The notes below the pieces were generated by a model. The model was not told the DNA's origin. It ran no database searches and was given only the letters and a program-made list of their open reading frames with translations. 64,000 nucleotides of DNA from contig NZ_BBVD01000008.1 of NCBI RefSeq assembly GCF_000964545.1, positions 1 through 64,000 of the forward strand. Direction: 5' to 3'. The position numbers were made by a program, and so were the translations under genes. Positions 9,134 to 17,172 of this stretch are shown one piece after another. Within the stretch, counting starts at the first letter, position 1, and the number at the start of each line of letters is the position of its first letter. The DNA is from Comamonas thiooxydans (GTDB lineage Bacteria; Pseudomonadota; Gammaproteobacteria; Burkholderiales; Burkholderiaceae_C).

Positions 9134-9853
9134 ATGAGCACTGCAATCGCGCAGGCGGCATTGCACGGAGCCCTCGCCATCGAGGGCGCCCGCAGCCTCG
9201 CCGCAATCCAGGATACGGTGCGTGCTGTCGGCGCGCCGCTGGGGTACGACCGTTTTGTGCTGTTCTCGGCTTCCAGCGCTCGGGACGATGCGGTGGAGCG
9301 CATCTACTGGATCGAAGGCGACTGGTTCGGCACGGGCGCGCCTGTGGATGCTGAAACCTACGTGCGGCACTGCCCGGTGACGCGCCATATCCTGGAGACG
9401 AACCAGCCCTTCTTCTGGACCAAGACGAACGGCGCTCAGGGCGAGCGTTACAGCGTCGTCCGCGCGCCGCAAGGCCCGGGTATCCACGGTCTGCAAGTGC
9501 CTGTATTCGGCCTCCTGGGGCTGGAAGGCGCAATGAGCCTGGGCGGCGAGCGCATCGATGCCTCGCCGCAGGCCCGGCTGGCGCTGGAGCTGATCGCCCA
9601 AACCGCATTCCGCACGGCGCGCAGGCTGCTGGAGCTGCCCGCGCAAGAGGAGCTCGGCCCCTTGTCCGATCGCGAACGTGAGGTGCTCGCATGGACGGCC
9701 GCCGGCCGGCGGCAGACGGAGATTGCCGCAACCCTCGGCCTGTCCGAACGCACTGTGGAAAACCACCTGCGCCGCATCCGCAAGCGCCTGGGCGTCGCCA
9801 CGACGGCGCAGGCCATTCGCGTAGCGATCCGCAACGGAGAGATCGTCGCCTGA
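9134..9853 (+). CDS. LuxR family solo regulator, co-transcribed with hchA
   Basis: The 239-residue protein has an autoinducer-binding-like domain (about 15-165) and a C-terminal LuxR helix-turn-helix (LSDREREVLAWTAAGRRQTE, then SERTVENHLRRIRKRLGV). There is no luxI in the window. Aligned with TraR by the conserved Pro and Trp that are 14 residues apart, the acyl-homoserine-lactone contacts Trp57, Tyr61 and Asp70 are replaced by Thr, Val and Cys. It therefore probably does not bind a standard AHL. Its ATG lies 1 bp after the hchA stop, which suggests a joint response to carbonyl or another stress signal. Confidence 0.9.
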   Translation: MSTAIAQAALHGALAIEGARSLAAIQDTVRAVGAPLGYDRFVLFSASSARDDAVERIYWIEGDWFGTGAPVDAETYVRHCPVTRHILETNQPFFWTKTNGAQGERYSVVRAPQGPGIHGLQVPVFGLLGLEGAMSLGGERIDASPQARLALELIAQTAFRTARRLLELPAQEELGPLSDREREVLAWTAAGRRQTEIAATLGLSERTVENHLRRIRKRLGVATTAQAIRVAIRNGEIVA

Positions 9854-9970
9854 CTATCCATGTCGGCCCACATCTCAAGTATCCCTTTGGAACATGCAAA
9901 CGGGAGGCAGGAACCGGCCGCAAGAGCTCTTCAAGACACAGCCCTGCCGGCTTCTGCTCCCGGTCCAGAT

Positions 9971-10771
9971 CTATGCTGAAGTGGGTAGCGCTTTAATGGA
10001 GCGCAGAACATTGCGTGTGATGCTTTGCCGTTTGGCAAGGTCGGCAAGTCTGTTGGGAGTGTCCATGTTCAAGGCGAAGAAGACGGGGCCGCTGGGCCAC
10101 TCTACCCAGCCCACCCACCAGCCGATTTTTCCGGTCCAGCCCGTTTTTGCACGCAGTATCCAGTCAGGCCCCGCTTCATTGACCATCACGTCCTTCACGA
10201 GCCGCTGGTGCTCGACCTGGAAAGGCAGTTGATTGCGGTAAAGCCGTTGCAAGAAAGCAATCTGCTCGAAGGACGAGATGGCGAGGTCGCCCTCAACCCA
10301 GAATGGCTTGTCGCCAGTGGCGACCGCATTGCCATACCCAATCTTTCGCATATAGGCGCTCTCGCGTGCATCGCCGAGTTCCTTGGCGAAGCGCTCATAC
10401 ACCCAGACGGTGGAGTTCCTCATCGCGGAGCGCAGATTCTGGTCCACGTTCCAGGCCTCCACAGGTCGTTTCACACCATCCCATTGAATGAGCTGAAATT
10501 CGTCACGCAGCAGCCCTGCATCAAGCGCAAACAAGCTGTGCGGAATCTTGAAGGTAGAGGCTGGCGAGTAACGCCGAGCGGAACGCGACACGTTGTAGAC
10601 GTGGGTAGTTTCAGAGTTATCGCGTGCATCGAGAACAACGATGCTGCCTTGCGCATCGGCTTCTGCGAAAAACCGAGACCACTCGGCCATTTCTTGAGGC
10701 TGGGGGCCAGCCGCCGTCACTTGAGCAAACCCTGCGGCCAGGGCGGATAAGACCAGACTACGTCGATTCAT
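9971..10771 (-). CDS. Class D beta-lactamase, OXA-2-like
   Basis: The 266-residue precursor has a signal peptide (MNRRSLVLSALAAGFAQVTAAG) and all class D motifs: STFK at 72-75 with the serine nucleophile and the lysine that is carboxylated, STV at 120-122, YGN at 146-148, FWVEG near 157-161 with the tryptophan that stabilises the carbamate, and KTG at 209-211. The stretches LYRNQLPFQVEHQRLVKD and GWWVGWVEWP are close to my recollection of OXA-2. It acts in the periplasm on penicillins. There is no integron attC site, insertion sequence or other resistance gene beside it, so it appears to be a resident chromosomal enzyme. No regulator is adjacent except the upstream convergent LuxR gene. Confidence 0.95.
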   Translation of the reverse strand: MNRRSLVLSALAAGFAQVTAAGPQPQEMAEWSRFFAEADAQGSIVVLDARDNSETTHVYNVSRSARRYSPASTFKIPHSLFALDAGLLRDEFQLIQWDGVKRPVEAWNVDQNLRSAMRNSTVWVYERFAKELGDARESAYMRKIGYGNAVATGDKPFWVEGDLAISSFEQIAFLQRLYRNQLPFQVEHQRLVKDVMVNEAGPDWILRAKTGWTGKIGWWVGWVEWPSGPVFFALNMDTPNRLADLAKRQSITRNVLRSIKALPTSA

Positions 10772-10971
10772 GCGGCTAGTTTAAGGGTCAAACGAACCCG
10801 TCCTGAGGTGACAGGGACAGTGGCGGTGACACCTTGCCGCGATGGGGAGCGTCTCTTGCGGGCCGGACAGCGACAGCCGCAATCGCTTGAATCCACAGCC
10901 AGAGGCTGTCTTTCGAGCAACCAGATCGGGCATAGCGAACACTCAGGGAGTTCGGACTGCCGCCTGAGTTG

Positions 10972-11388
10972 TCAATCGGCGCTCGCTGGCCCTTTAAGTT
11001 CAAGCTGATTGCCGTCCGGGTCTTTGCAGTAAATGGACAGGCCCATGCCGTCAGCACCAAAGCGCCGCACCGCCCTATCCGCCTCAAGACCATGGCCAGC
11101 CAAATGGGTGAGTATGGCTTGCTCGTCAAAAGGCTCGATACGCAGGCAAAAATGATCGACATTTCTGCGCTCGCTTGAGGCCGCAGCTCCGCCCGCACGG
11201 CCTAAAGGGCCCTCAACATCCACCAGGTCAATCATGGATGCACCAGCTCGCAGATGAACCATACCCAAATCCTCGCGACGCTTCACCAAGGCACAGCCCA
11301 GGACCGCTTGGTAAAAGCGGATGCTGCGCTCCAGGTCGGTGACGCGCAACACGATGTGATCAATGTGCTGAATACTGAATTTGCTCAT
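10972..11388 (-). CDS. VOC superfamily (glyoxalase/dioxygenase fold) protein
   Basis: The 138-residue protein begins with IQHIDHIVLRVTDLERSIRFYQ, the classical opening of vicinal oxygen chelate proteins, and ends with IYCKDPDGNQLELKGP, which carries the metal-ligand glutamate. It contains two beta-alpha-beta-beta-beta modules. The metal ligands His (IDH), His (VDHF) and Glu (LEL) all seem present. Family members include glyoxalases, extradiol dioxygenases and fosfomycin-resistance proteins; the substrate cannot be assigned. AGGAG precedes the ATG. It is a single gene. Confidence 0.88.
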   Translation of the reverse strand: MSKFSIQHIDHIVLRVTDLERSIRFYQAVLGCALVKRREDLGMVHLRAGASMIDLVDVEGPLGRAGGAAASSERRNVDHFCLRIEPFDEQAILTHLAGHGLEADRAVRRFGADGMGLSIYCKDPDGNQLELKGPASAD

Positions 11389-11588
11389 GGCGATCTCCTG
11401 CTCCAGGCATGCACACTCCTAATCGTATGCACTTGGTGTGATGGAACCCCAGACGTTCGGCGAGCGTCAGGGACATTTTTTCGATCCTCGCATTGAGCAT
11501 TTCGGCGTGAGGCGCTGATGTCCATTTCCTTTCGAGAAGTGCTCAGCGCACTGGCGCCGCGCCAGTGGGGCCATCACTATTTTTGTGC

Positions 11589-12119
11589 TCAAGCCAAGCC
11601 CACGCTGGAGGTGGCGGGGATCGCTGTGGCTGCAGGCCTGGCTGCTCCCGCTCCCTGGATCAGGAACACCCCGCCAAGAATCAGGAGCACACCCAGCACA
11701 CGCATGACGTTGATAGGCTTGGGTTCCAGCCCCATGACACCGAAGTGATCGATCAATACCGCCACGACCATCTGTCCTGCGACCACGGCGACCAGAAATC
11801 CGCCGGCACCCAGTTTGGGTATCAGGGCTGCAGCACTGGCGACGTAAACAGCCCCCAGGACACCACCGATCCACAACCACCAGGGACCGTGAAACGCATT
11901 GCTGAAATTCGGCATGGGGGCTTTGACCAGAATCAGCATGGGCACCATCACGGCCAGGCTGATCACCAGCGATGTGGCAGCCCCCCAGAAAGGGTGACCA
12001 AGAGCACGGCCTACGTTGGCATTTGCAGCGGCCTGAAAAGGCAGGATGGCCCCCGCCAGCAAGGCCATGCCCAGTGAGGCGACCGTCATCAATGCCATCT
12101 TGCTGTTCATATCTGCCAC
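11589..12119 (-). CDS. DMT transporter of the YdcZ (DUF606) family
   Basis: The 176-residue protein has five hydrophobic helices. It starts near ALMTVASLGMALLAGAILPF and carries the QAAANANVGRALGHPFWGA motif after the first helix, as expected for the five-helix half-size DUF606 transporters. These probably work as dimers in metabolite or drug export. It is divergent from a LysR regulator with 89 bp between starts, so the regulator likely controls it. The C-terminus is short and Ala/Pro-rich. Confidence 0.88.
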   Translation of the reverse strand: MADMNSKMALMTVASLGMALLAGAILPFQAAANANVGRALGHPFWGAATSLVISLAVMVPMLILVKAPMPNFSNAFHGPWWLWIGGVLGAVYVASAAALIPKLGAGGFLVAVVAGQMVVAVLIDHFGVMGLEPKPINVMRVLGVLLILGGVFLIQGAGAARPAATAIPATSSVGLA

Positions 12120-12208
12120 TCCTTCAAACGTCTACAAGCAATGCTTGGATGGTCTCGCATACGGATTAATTATGGAAATCGTTTATATGCACATGTACTA
12201 TTCTTCGC

Positions 12209-13132
12209 ATGGATGATCTGCGTCGTATCGACCTCAATCTGCTGCTGGCACTTCACGCGTTGCTGACCGAGAAGCACGTGACCAGGGCTGCCATGCGCCT
12301 GCACAAGAGCCAACCGGCCGTGAGTCATTCGCTAGCTCAGCTGCGCGAACATTTCAATGACCCATTGCTGGTGCGCAAACAGGGAAAGCTGGAGCTGACG
12401 GCCCGAGGCAATGCGCTGCTGCAACCACTCTCGGAGGCTTTGGGCAGCCTCAATACTCTGCTGGGAACACCTCAGTTCGATCCACTGCAGGCACAACGAC
12501 GATTCAGGCTGTCACTGTCCGACTATGCGGCTCGTCTGGTACTTCCGGACCTGATGCGATATGTCCGCAAACATGCGCCCGGCTTTGACTTCGCCATCAG
12601 TCAGGCCAGCCGGGATGCCATGCTGGTACAGCTAGCCGATGGTGAACTGGACCTGGCTCTCGGGATCTTTCCCGATCTTGCACAAGACATCCAGGTCGAA
12701 ACACTGTTTGAAGAGGATTTCATCTGTCTCGCAGACAAGGCCGTCAGTCCGGAAAAAGGAGGACTGTCGCTAGAGGAATGGCTGACGCGCCCTCATGTCA
12801 TGCTGGCATTGAGGCCGGACGCGAACGACGAGATCGAGCGCGCACTCGCCGCCAAGGGACTCAAAAGGAGGATTGCGGTGGCCTTGCCACACTGGAGCGC
12901 TGCGGTTGAATTGCTGCCAGGTACCGATCTGGTTCTGACGATTGCCCGTCGTGCTGTCGGCCCGCTGCGCTCATTCAAGAATCTGCGGCAGTTTGCGCCT
13001 CCACGCCAATTGCAACTACCGAAAATGGCATACCAACAGGCCTGGCATGCGCGAAAGCACAATGATCCCGCGTTGGCCTGGCTCAGGCTTGCTGTGATGA
13101 ACAGCTGCAAACCGAATGCTGGGCAGCAGTGA
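12209..13132 (+). CDS. LysR family regulator (next to YdcZ-like transporter)
   Basis: The 307-residue protein begins MDDLRRIDLNLLLALHALLT, the NodD/PcpR-like LysR subtype, with the recognition region HKSQPAVSHSLAQLREHFND near residues 32-51. The effector domain follows. This subtype often controls degradation or export genes that lie divergently, and here the divergent gene is a YdcZ-like transporter. The ligand is unknown. Confidence 0.92.
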   Translation: MDDLRRIDLNLLLALHALLTEKHVTRAAMRLHKSQPAVSHSLAQLREHFNDPLLVRKQGKLELTARGNALLQPLSEALGSLNTLLGTPQFDPLQAQRRFRLSLSDYAARLVLPDLMRYVRKHAPGFDFAISQASRDAMLVQLADGELDLALGIFPDLAQDIQVETLFEEDFICLADKAVSPEKGGLSLEEWLTRPHVMLALRPDANDEIERALAAKGLKRRIAVALPHWSAAVELLPGTDLVLTIARRAVGPLRSFKNLRQFAPPRQLQLPKMAYQQAWHARKHNDPALAWLRLAVMNSCKPNAGQQ

Positions 13133-13189
13133 GTTGCCACAAGTCGCGACTTTTGCGGTAATTTTTCTTCAGTCTCCTGGACGCTGCCG

Positions 13190-13549
13190 ATGACTGCGCA
13201 TGTAACGATGAACGCCAAACAATTTGTTGAAAACTGGGTCAAGCTCAAATCAGAACTTCTTTTGTCTTTCATGAATGCTCATGAGGAGTCGGAGGTCGCA
13301 GCGCGGATCGAAGCCCTAGAGCTCACGCCCAAGCAGCACGAGCAACTTCGAGCGATTCTGGATGCGGTGCTGAAAGACACCATGTATACCTTGCTGCTGG
13401 GACTTGATGGCGCCGCGAGCATTGGAGGTGAGCAACAAACGTATACGCTGCATGATGAGGACGGCAATCTCATCTCTGATTGCGGTGAGCTGGAAGCAGC
13501 TGCATGGGAAGCCTTTCACGGGCAGGATCAGGCACCTGAGGGCGATTGA
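13190..13549 (+). CDS. Hypothetical acidic protein, possibly immunity-like
   Basis: A 119-residue acidic cytoplasmic protein without membrane segments. Two in-frame ATGs (13190 and 13208) are possible and neither has a strong ribosome site. The middle is helical (ALELTPKQHEQLRAILDAVL) and the end is rich in Glu/Asp (YTLHDEDGNLISDCGELEAA). I do not recognise a named family. Small acidic orphans in pairs such as this and the next gene are often immunity proteins of polymorphic toxins, but no toxin is nearby, so that is only a suggestion. Confidence 0.6.
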   Translation: MTAHVTMNAKQFVENWVKLKSELLLSFMNAHEESEVAARIEALELTPKQHEQLRAILDAVLKDTMYTLLLGLDGAASIGGEQQTYTLHDEDGNLISDCGELEAAAWEAFHGQDQAPEGD

Positions 13550-13697
13550 CAAACCATGCGCAGCAGCTGGTCTGCGTCGTTTGCAGTCCTGAATTCATTG
13601 GTGAAGTAGGCGTAACTACGCGCTCTTGGTGCTTGCATCTCTTCAATGCGCTCGACTATGCTGGTTACATTGAGTCACGCAGCGCTAGGAGGGAACT

Positions 13698-14030
13698 TTG
13701 CCAAGCATTGAAGTTTTTGAAAAGCTCACTGGTCGCAAATTTTCGGATGCAGAGCTCTTACATACAAAGGTGCTCGCTTTCCCCGAAGAGAGAAAAAAGA
13801 GAGTTGTCTATGGACTGCTGGCCGAGGCTATCGACATTGACTACTCTCAAAAGTCACTTTCTGAGCTTGGCGAGCAAATAAGGCTGGCCCTGTCCAATAT
13901 TGAGCGCCTTGCACCCAGAGCCTTTGTTGGTCAGAACATTCGCCTGTACGAGGGCGGCAACCACCTGGACATCATCAATGATGGGGTTGGGAGCATGGGC
14001 TGGTTGATTGTGGAAGACCACCTGACCTGA
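13698..14030 (+). CDS. Hypothetical protein, TTG start
   Basis: A 110-residue soluble protein. The start is a TTG at 13698, supported by AGGAGGG at 13687-13693; no ATG is available. The N-terminal half is helical and charged (EKLTGRKFSDAELL), and the C-terminal half has beta character (LYEGGNHLDIINDGVGSMGW). The family is not recognised. It follows the preceding hypothetical gene by about 150 bp in the same direction and may belong with it. Codon use is more AT-rich than in the surrounding metabolic genes. Confidence 0.6.
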   Translation: MPSIEVFEKLTGRKFSDAELLHTKVLAFPEERKKRVVYGLLAEAIDIDYSQKSLSELGEQIRLALSNIERLAPRAFVGQNIRLYEGGNHLDIINDGVGSMGWLIVEDHLT

Positions 14031-14210
14031 TTGGACCTCAGACGCCCCCGGAATTCAGAAGCGCAGCAATCCCTTGTCCGGCTTCTGATGCCTGTTAGCT
14101 GTCTGCGCAAACATTGCCGCGCTATCCGCTGCGCCGGTCTGGAGGTCGTTGCTTGCAAAAGAAGTTTTTAACTTAGCGCATCCAACTGATCTGAACTGGC
14201 TGAATCAGAA

Positions 14211-14228
14211 AGGCTCCCTTAGGAGCCT
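14211..14228 (-). terminator. Hairpin downstream of the Mop/TOBE gene
   Basis: AGGCTCC and GGAGCCT form a 7-bp stem with a CTTA loop, just after the end of the minus-strand TOBE gene. The following T-tract is weak in both directions, so termination strength is uncertain. Confidence 0.45.
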
Positions 14229-14251
14229 CCTTGCTTAGACAGAAGAGCTGT

Positions 14252-14548
14252 TTAATCCACAGCGACCATTACCGACGACGCTTTAATGACGGCATATGCG
14301 TTGTCGCCCTCTTTCAACCCCAGGGACTGGGCCGACGTCGAGGTAATAGAGGACGTGACTCTCACACCAGGGGCAACTTCCAGTGTCAATTCCGTGCTGA
14401 CCGGGCCCGTGACAATCGAGATAACCTTGCCTTCATTGACTAACCCGCTGACGGTTTGACTTTGACGTTTAACTAGATTTAGATGATGAACAAAAAGCTT
14501 TTGTCGTTCGTATAAGGAGGAATTTATCCGCGAATTTTTAGTAAACAA
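14252..14548 (-). CDS. Mop/TOBE molybdate-binding domain protein, N-terminus unclear
   Basis: The last 70 residues form one complete Mop (TOBE) domain: VSGLVNEGKVISIV, TGPVSTELTLEV, then SLGLKEGDNAYAVIKASSVM at the end. Such domains bind molybdate or tungstate as oligomers, either alone or at the end of ModE and ModC. The first 29 codons (14548 to about 14462) do not resemble the family and come from markedly AT-rich DNA. There is no ATG, only TTG at 14548 without a ribosome site. It may be the tail of a larger gene that lost its 5' part or a short Mop protein with a new leader. No mod transport genes are adjacent. Confidence 0.65.
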   Translation of the reverse strand: MFTKNSRINSSLYERQKLFVHHLNLVKRQSQTVSGLVNEGKVISIVTGPVSTELTLEVAPGVRVTSSITSTSAQSLGLKEGDNAYAVIKASSVMVAVD

Positions 14549-14896
14549 CTGCCAAGTTATTTTCTAGGCAACCCTAAAAACTTCAATATTACAGCCCGTT
14601 TTAGCCACAACAACTAATGATCGAATGTATGTTCATGTTCGTACTGCGACAGCCTCAGGTCAAACCCAAGCTGCGGCCTCATCGTGCCAGTATGCCGCAA
14701 CAGGCTATAGCTCATGGCCGTAGACGCTAAATCCGCTATGTTTGGCTAACTTGTCGCAGAACGCGCGACCAGCTTCATTGGATGCTTGCGTTTGCCAGTA
14801 GACACGATTCGCGCCAGCCACAAAGCCCTTTCTCGTATTGCCGCTAACACAAGCTTGCGTTAGCCTGCGTGCTCCACCATTGCTCAGGAGCCTGCC
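14549..14896. other. Gene-poor intergenic stretch with an imperfect palindrome
   Basis: No convincing gene is seen here. An imperfect 20-bp palindrome (CTAACACAAG and CTTGCGTTAG, one mismatched pair) lies at 14844-14863, 33 bp before the lipoprotein start, and may be an operator. Confidence 0.4.
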
Positions 14897-15577
14897 ATGT
14901 CCCGTCGTTTGGTTCTTTCCGCCAGCACCGCCCTTGCGGCTGCCGCTCTGATTGTGGGTTGCGGCGCCATGGGGGCGTCGGGCGGCAACCCCATGAGCTT
15001 CTTTATCACCAGCGCCAACCCCGGCAAGGGCGGCGACCTGGGCGGGCTGGCCGGGGCCGACCGCTACTGCCAGTCGCTGGCCGCAAGCGTGGGCGCAGGC
15101 AACAAGACCTGGCGCGCCTATCTGAGCAATGCAGCGCTGAATGGCCAACCGGCGGTCAATGCGCGCGATCGCATCGGCAACGGCCCGTGGCGCAACGCCA
15201 AGGGCGTGGTCATTGCCACCAGCGTGGCCGACCTGCACAGCGCCAATGCCAAGGTCGGCAAGGACACCTCGCTGACCGAGAAGGGCGAAGTCGTCTCGGG
15301 CTTTGGCGATGAGGTCAACCGCCACGACATCCTGACCGGCTCGCGCCCTGACGGCACGCTGGCCGTGCCCGAGCCCGGCAAGGACACCACCTGCGGCAAC
15401 TGGACCAAGAGTGACGGCGGCTCTGCCATCGTGGGCCACCACGACCACAAGGGCACCAACCCCGACCCTGTGGCCAATGCCTCGTGGAACTCATCGCACG
15501 GCACGCGCGGCTGCAGCGTCGAGCAGTTGCAGCAGAGCGGCAGCGCCGGGCTGATGTACTGCTTTGCGACCAACTGA
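14897..15577 (+). CDS. Lectin-like lipoprotein of unknown role
   Basis: The 226-residue protein has a lipoprotein signal with lipobox IVGC near residue 21, so it is probably anchored in the outer membrane or inner membrane facing the periplasm. The body opens with FFITSANPGKGGDLGGLAGA and carries several cysteines (YCQS, TTCGNW, RGCS, MYCF) plus a NARDRIGNGPW block. I recall this pattern from a widespread proteobacterial secreted family annotated as lectin-like; the function is not established. AGGAG stands 6 bp before the ATG. Strong inverted repeats follow the stop. It is a single gene. Confidence 0.75.
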   Translation: MSRRLVLSASTALAAAALIVGCGAMGASGGNPMSFFITSANPGKGGDLGGLAGADRYCQSLAASVGAGNKTWRAYLSNAALNGQPAVNARDRIGNGPWRNAKGVVIATSVADLHSANAKVGKDTSLTEKGEVVSGFGDEVNRHDILTGSRPDGTLAVPEPGKDTTCGNWTKSDGGSAIVGHHDHKGTNPDPVANASWNSSHGTRGCSVEQLQQSGSAGLMYCFATN

Positions 15578-15590
15578 GCGGGATGAAAGC

Positions 15591-15641
15591 GCGGGCCTCG
15601 GCCCGCCCAAGTTCAAGCAGGCTTGCTTGCCCTGCTTGAAC
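15591..15641. terminator. Double inverted repeat after the lipoprotein gene
   Basis: Two hairpins stand in a row: GCGGGCC-TC-GGCCCGC at 15591-15606, and an 11-bp stem GTTCAAGCAGG/CCTGCTTGAAC at 15611-15641 with a 9-nt loop. Neither is followed by a T-run, so they could end transcription weakly or protect the 3' end. The rest of the gap up to 15867 shows nothing else. Confidence 0.5.
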
Positions 15642-15867
15642 AAGACCATGAAGATCAACACGCTCCCGGCACACCGATATCGCTGCCCAACTTGATCGCA
15701 AGCAAGCGCCGTCCCTGAGCGCTCCCCACGGTTCAGTGCTCACAGCCACCCTACTCTGCCTGGTCATTGAATCGGCGCTCCGCTAGGCCAAGGCCTGCAA
15801 TCGACAAGCCGGCATCTGTCTCAGTGGTGCTCGGTCCACTATTCATGCAGTGATCTTCCTCATATAA

Positions 15868-15894
15868 TTAGCCACAATATTATATTTTGGCTAA
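15868..15894. promoter_or_regulatory. 27-bp palindromic MarR operator
   Basis: The site reads TTAGCCA, then AATAT and ATATT around a central T, then TGGCTAA, with only one mismatched pair in 27 bp. It ends 3 bp before the ATG of the MarR gene, so binding would block the promoter or start region of the MarR/repair operon. Confidence 0.7.
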
Positions 15895-15897
15895 CTA

Positions 15898-16392
15898 ATG
15901 AAGCTTGAACAGAAGTACCAGGCGCTAATTGAAGAGGCACAACGACGCAATCTTCCTGATGTGGATGGCATCCAGCTGTGCTTTCAAGTGCTGTCGATGG
16001 CTGCAAACATCGACCGCGACTGCGCTGCTTTGCTGGCCCCTCATGGTTTGTCCGAGGGGCGCTTTGTGTTGTTGTTCCTTCTCGATGTGGCGCCTGACGG
16101 ACTCGCACCCAACGCGCTGGCCGAACAGGCTGGCGTGACCCGCGCCACGGTGACCGGCCTCTTAGACGGACTGGAGCGCGAGGGTCTGATTGAACGTCAC
16201 GCCAACGCCGAAGACCGCCGCGCACTTTGCATTCGACTGACCGCAAAAGGAAAACAACTTGCCAGTACCGTTATCGACCAGCATGGTCGGTGGATTGCAG
16301 GCCTGTTTGGCAACCTGTCCGTAGATGAGCGAAAGCAGCTGGCAGCGTTGCTGGAGAAAGTACGAGGCCCTGAATCGGACGTTGAATCATGA
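15898..16392 (+). CDS. MarR family regulator of the repair operon
   Basis: The 164-residue protein is a standard MarR: dimerisation helices at both ends, helix-turn-helix with LAEQAGVTRATVTGLLDGLE near 81-100, and the wing HANAEDRRALCIRLTAKG. MarR proteins release DNA on binding phenolic or oxidising ligands. The ATG lies 3 bp after the 27-bp palindrome, which points to tight autorepression. Its stop overlaps the start of the DNA alkylation repair gene (ATGA), so the two are translationally coupled and share regulation. Confidence 0.92.
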   Translation: MKLEQKYQALIEEAQRRNLPDVDGIQLCFQVLSMAANIDRDCAALLAPHGLSEGRFVLLFLLDVAPDGLAPNALAEQAGVTRATVTGLLDGLEREGLIERHANAEDRRALCIRLTAKGKQLASTVIDQHGRWIAGLFGNLSVDERKQLAALLEKVRGPESDVES

Positions 16393-17063
16393 GGGATCCA
16401 GTCCGCAAGGGTGCGACGCGCACCGCTGACATTCCTCGAGACGTTCTGCACGCGCTATCGCGCGGGGAGTTGCAATGTGCAACGCTGGCCGAGTGCCTGG
16501 CAGTCGACCAGGCCGTACTGGCACGAACACTCTTTCCGGCACTTACGGCTCAAGCACTGAGCACGATCGATGAAGCCTGCCAACTAGGTGTGCTCAAACG
16601 CATGGCCCGTATCGGCGCAGTCTTGCTGGAGGCCCTGGGTACTGAGGGCATCGCACAATGCCAAACGCACCGCGCCGATATGGCACGAGGCTGGGCATGT
16701 TTCATGATCGGTGCTCAGCCTAACCTGGATCTCGGTGCACGGCTGGCCGCAATGCACCCGCTGGCAGACGATGCCCATTTTGGTGTGCGCGAATGGGCTT
16801 GGATGGCGATGCGGCCGCACCTGGTACAAGACCTGGCTGCGGCTATCACACAGCTGATGCCATGGACACAAGATCCTTCTGAACGTGTCCGACGATTCGC
16901 GTGCGAGGTTTTGCGCCCCCGCGGGGTGTGGAGCACGCATATCTCGCAGCTCAAACACTCACCCGAGCAAGCGCTGCCTTTGCTCTCAGCTCTGAAGAGC
17001 GACCTTTCGGTCTATGTGCAGGACTCGGTCGCCAACTGGCTCAATGATGCCGCCAAGGACTAG
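16389..17063 (+). CDS. HEAT-repeat DNA alkylation repair protein, cut short by an amber codon
   Basis: The 224 residues match HEAT-like DNA alkylation repair proteins (AlkC/AlkD group): FGVREWAWMAMRPHL, then RFACEVLRPRGVW and YVQDSVANWLNDAAKD. These enzymes remove alkylated bases from DNA. The reading frame stops at TAG (17061-17063), but the same frame continues for 32 more codons with family sequence (PAWVRDICAQWL, then RALRNLK) to TGA at 17160-17162. Related proteins, as I remember them, have Gln at the stop position, so a CAG-to-TAG change is likely. The truncated protein may still fold in part. The gene overlaps MarR by 4 bp and precedes the next gene closely. Confidence 0.82.
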   Translation: MRDPVRKGATRTADIPRDVLHALSRGELQCATLAECLAVDQAVLARTLFPALTAQALSTIDEACQLGVLKRMARIGAVLLEALGTEGIAQCQTHRADMARGWACFMIGAQPNLDLGARLAAMHPLADDAHFGVREWAWMAMRPHLVQDLAAAITQLMPWTQDPSERVRRFACEVLRPRGVWSTHISQLKHSPEQALPLLSALKSDLSVYVQDSVANWLNDAAKD

Positions 17064-17172
17064 CCAGCCTGGGTGCGTGACATCTGTGCCCAATGGCTTC
17101 AAAGCTCCCAAGCCGCCGCCACACATCGTATATGTCAACGCGCACTGCGCAATCTCAAGTGAAAGTGGAACC

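Noticed and set aside
14509..14530. Strong ribosome-site-like AAGGAGGAATTTA on the plus strand
   Set aside because: No start codon with an open frame follows it, and the gene here lies on the other strand.
14705..15448. Long minus-strand frame opposite the lectin-like lipoprotein gene
   Set aside because: It is the antisense of a gene with a clear signal peptide and ribosome site. Its last 40 codons in the gap look protein-like but cannot be assigned.
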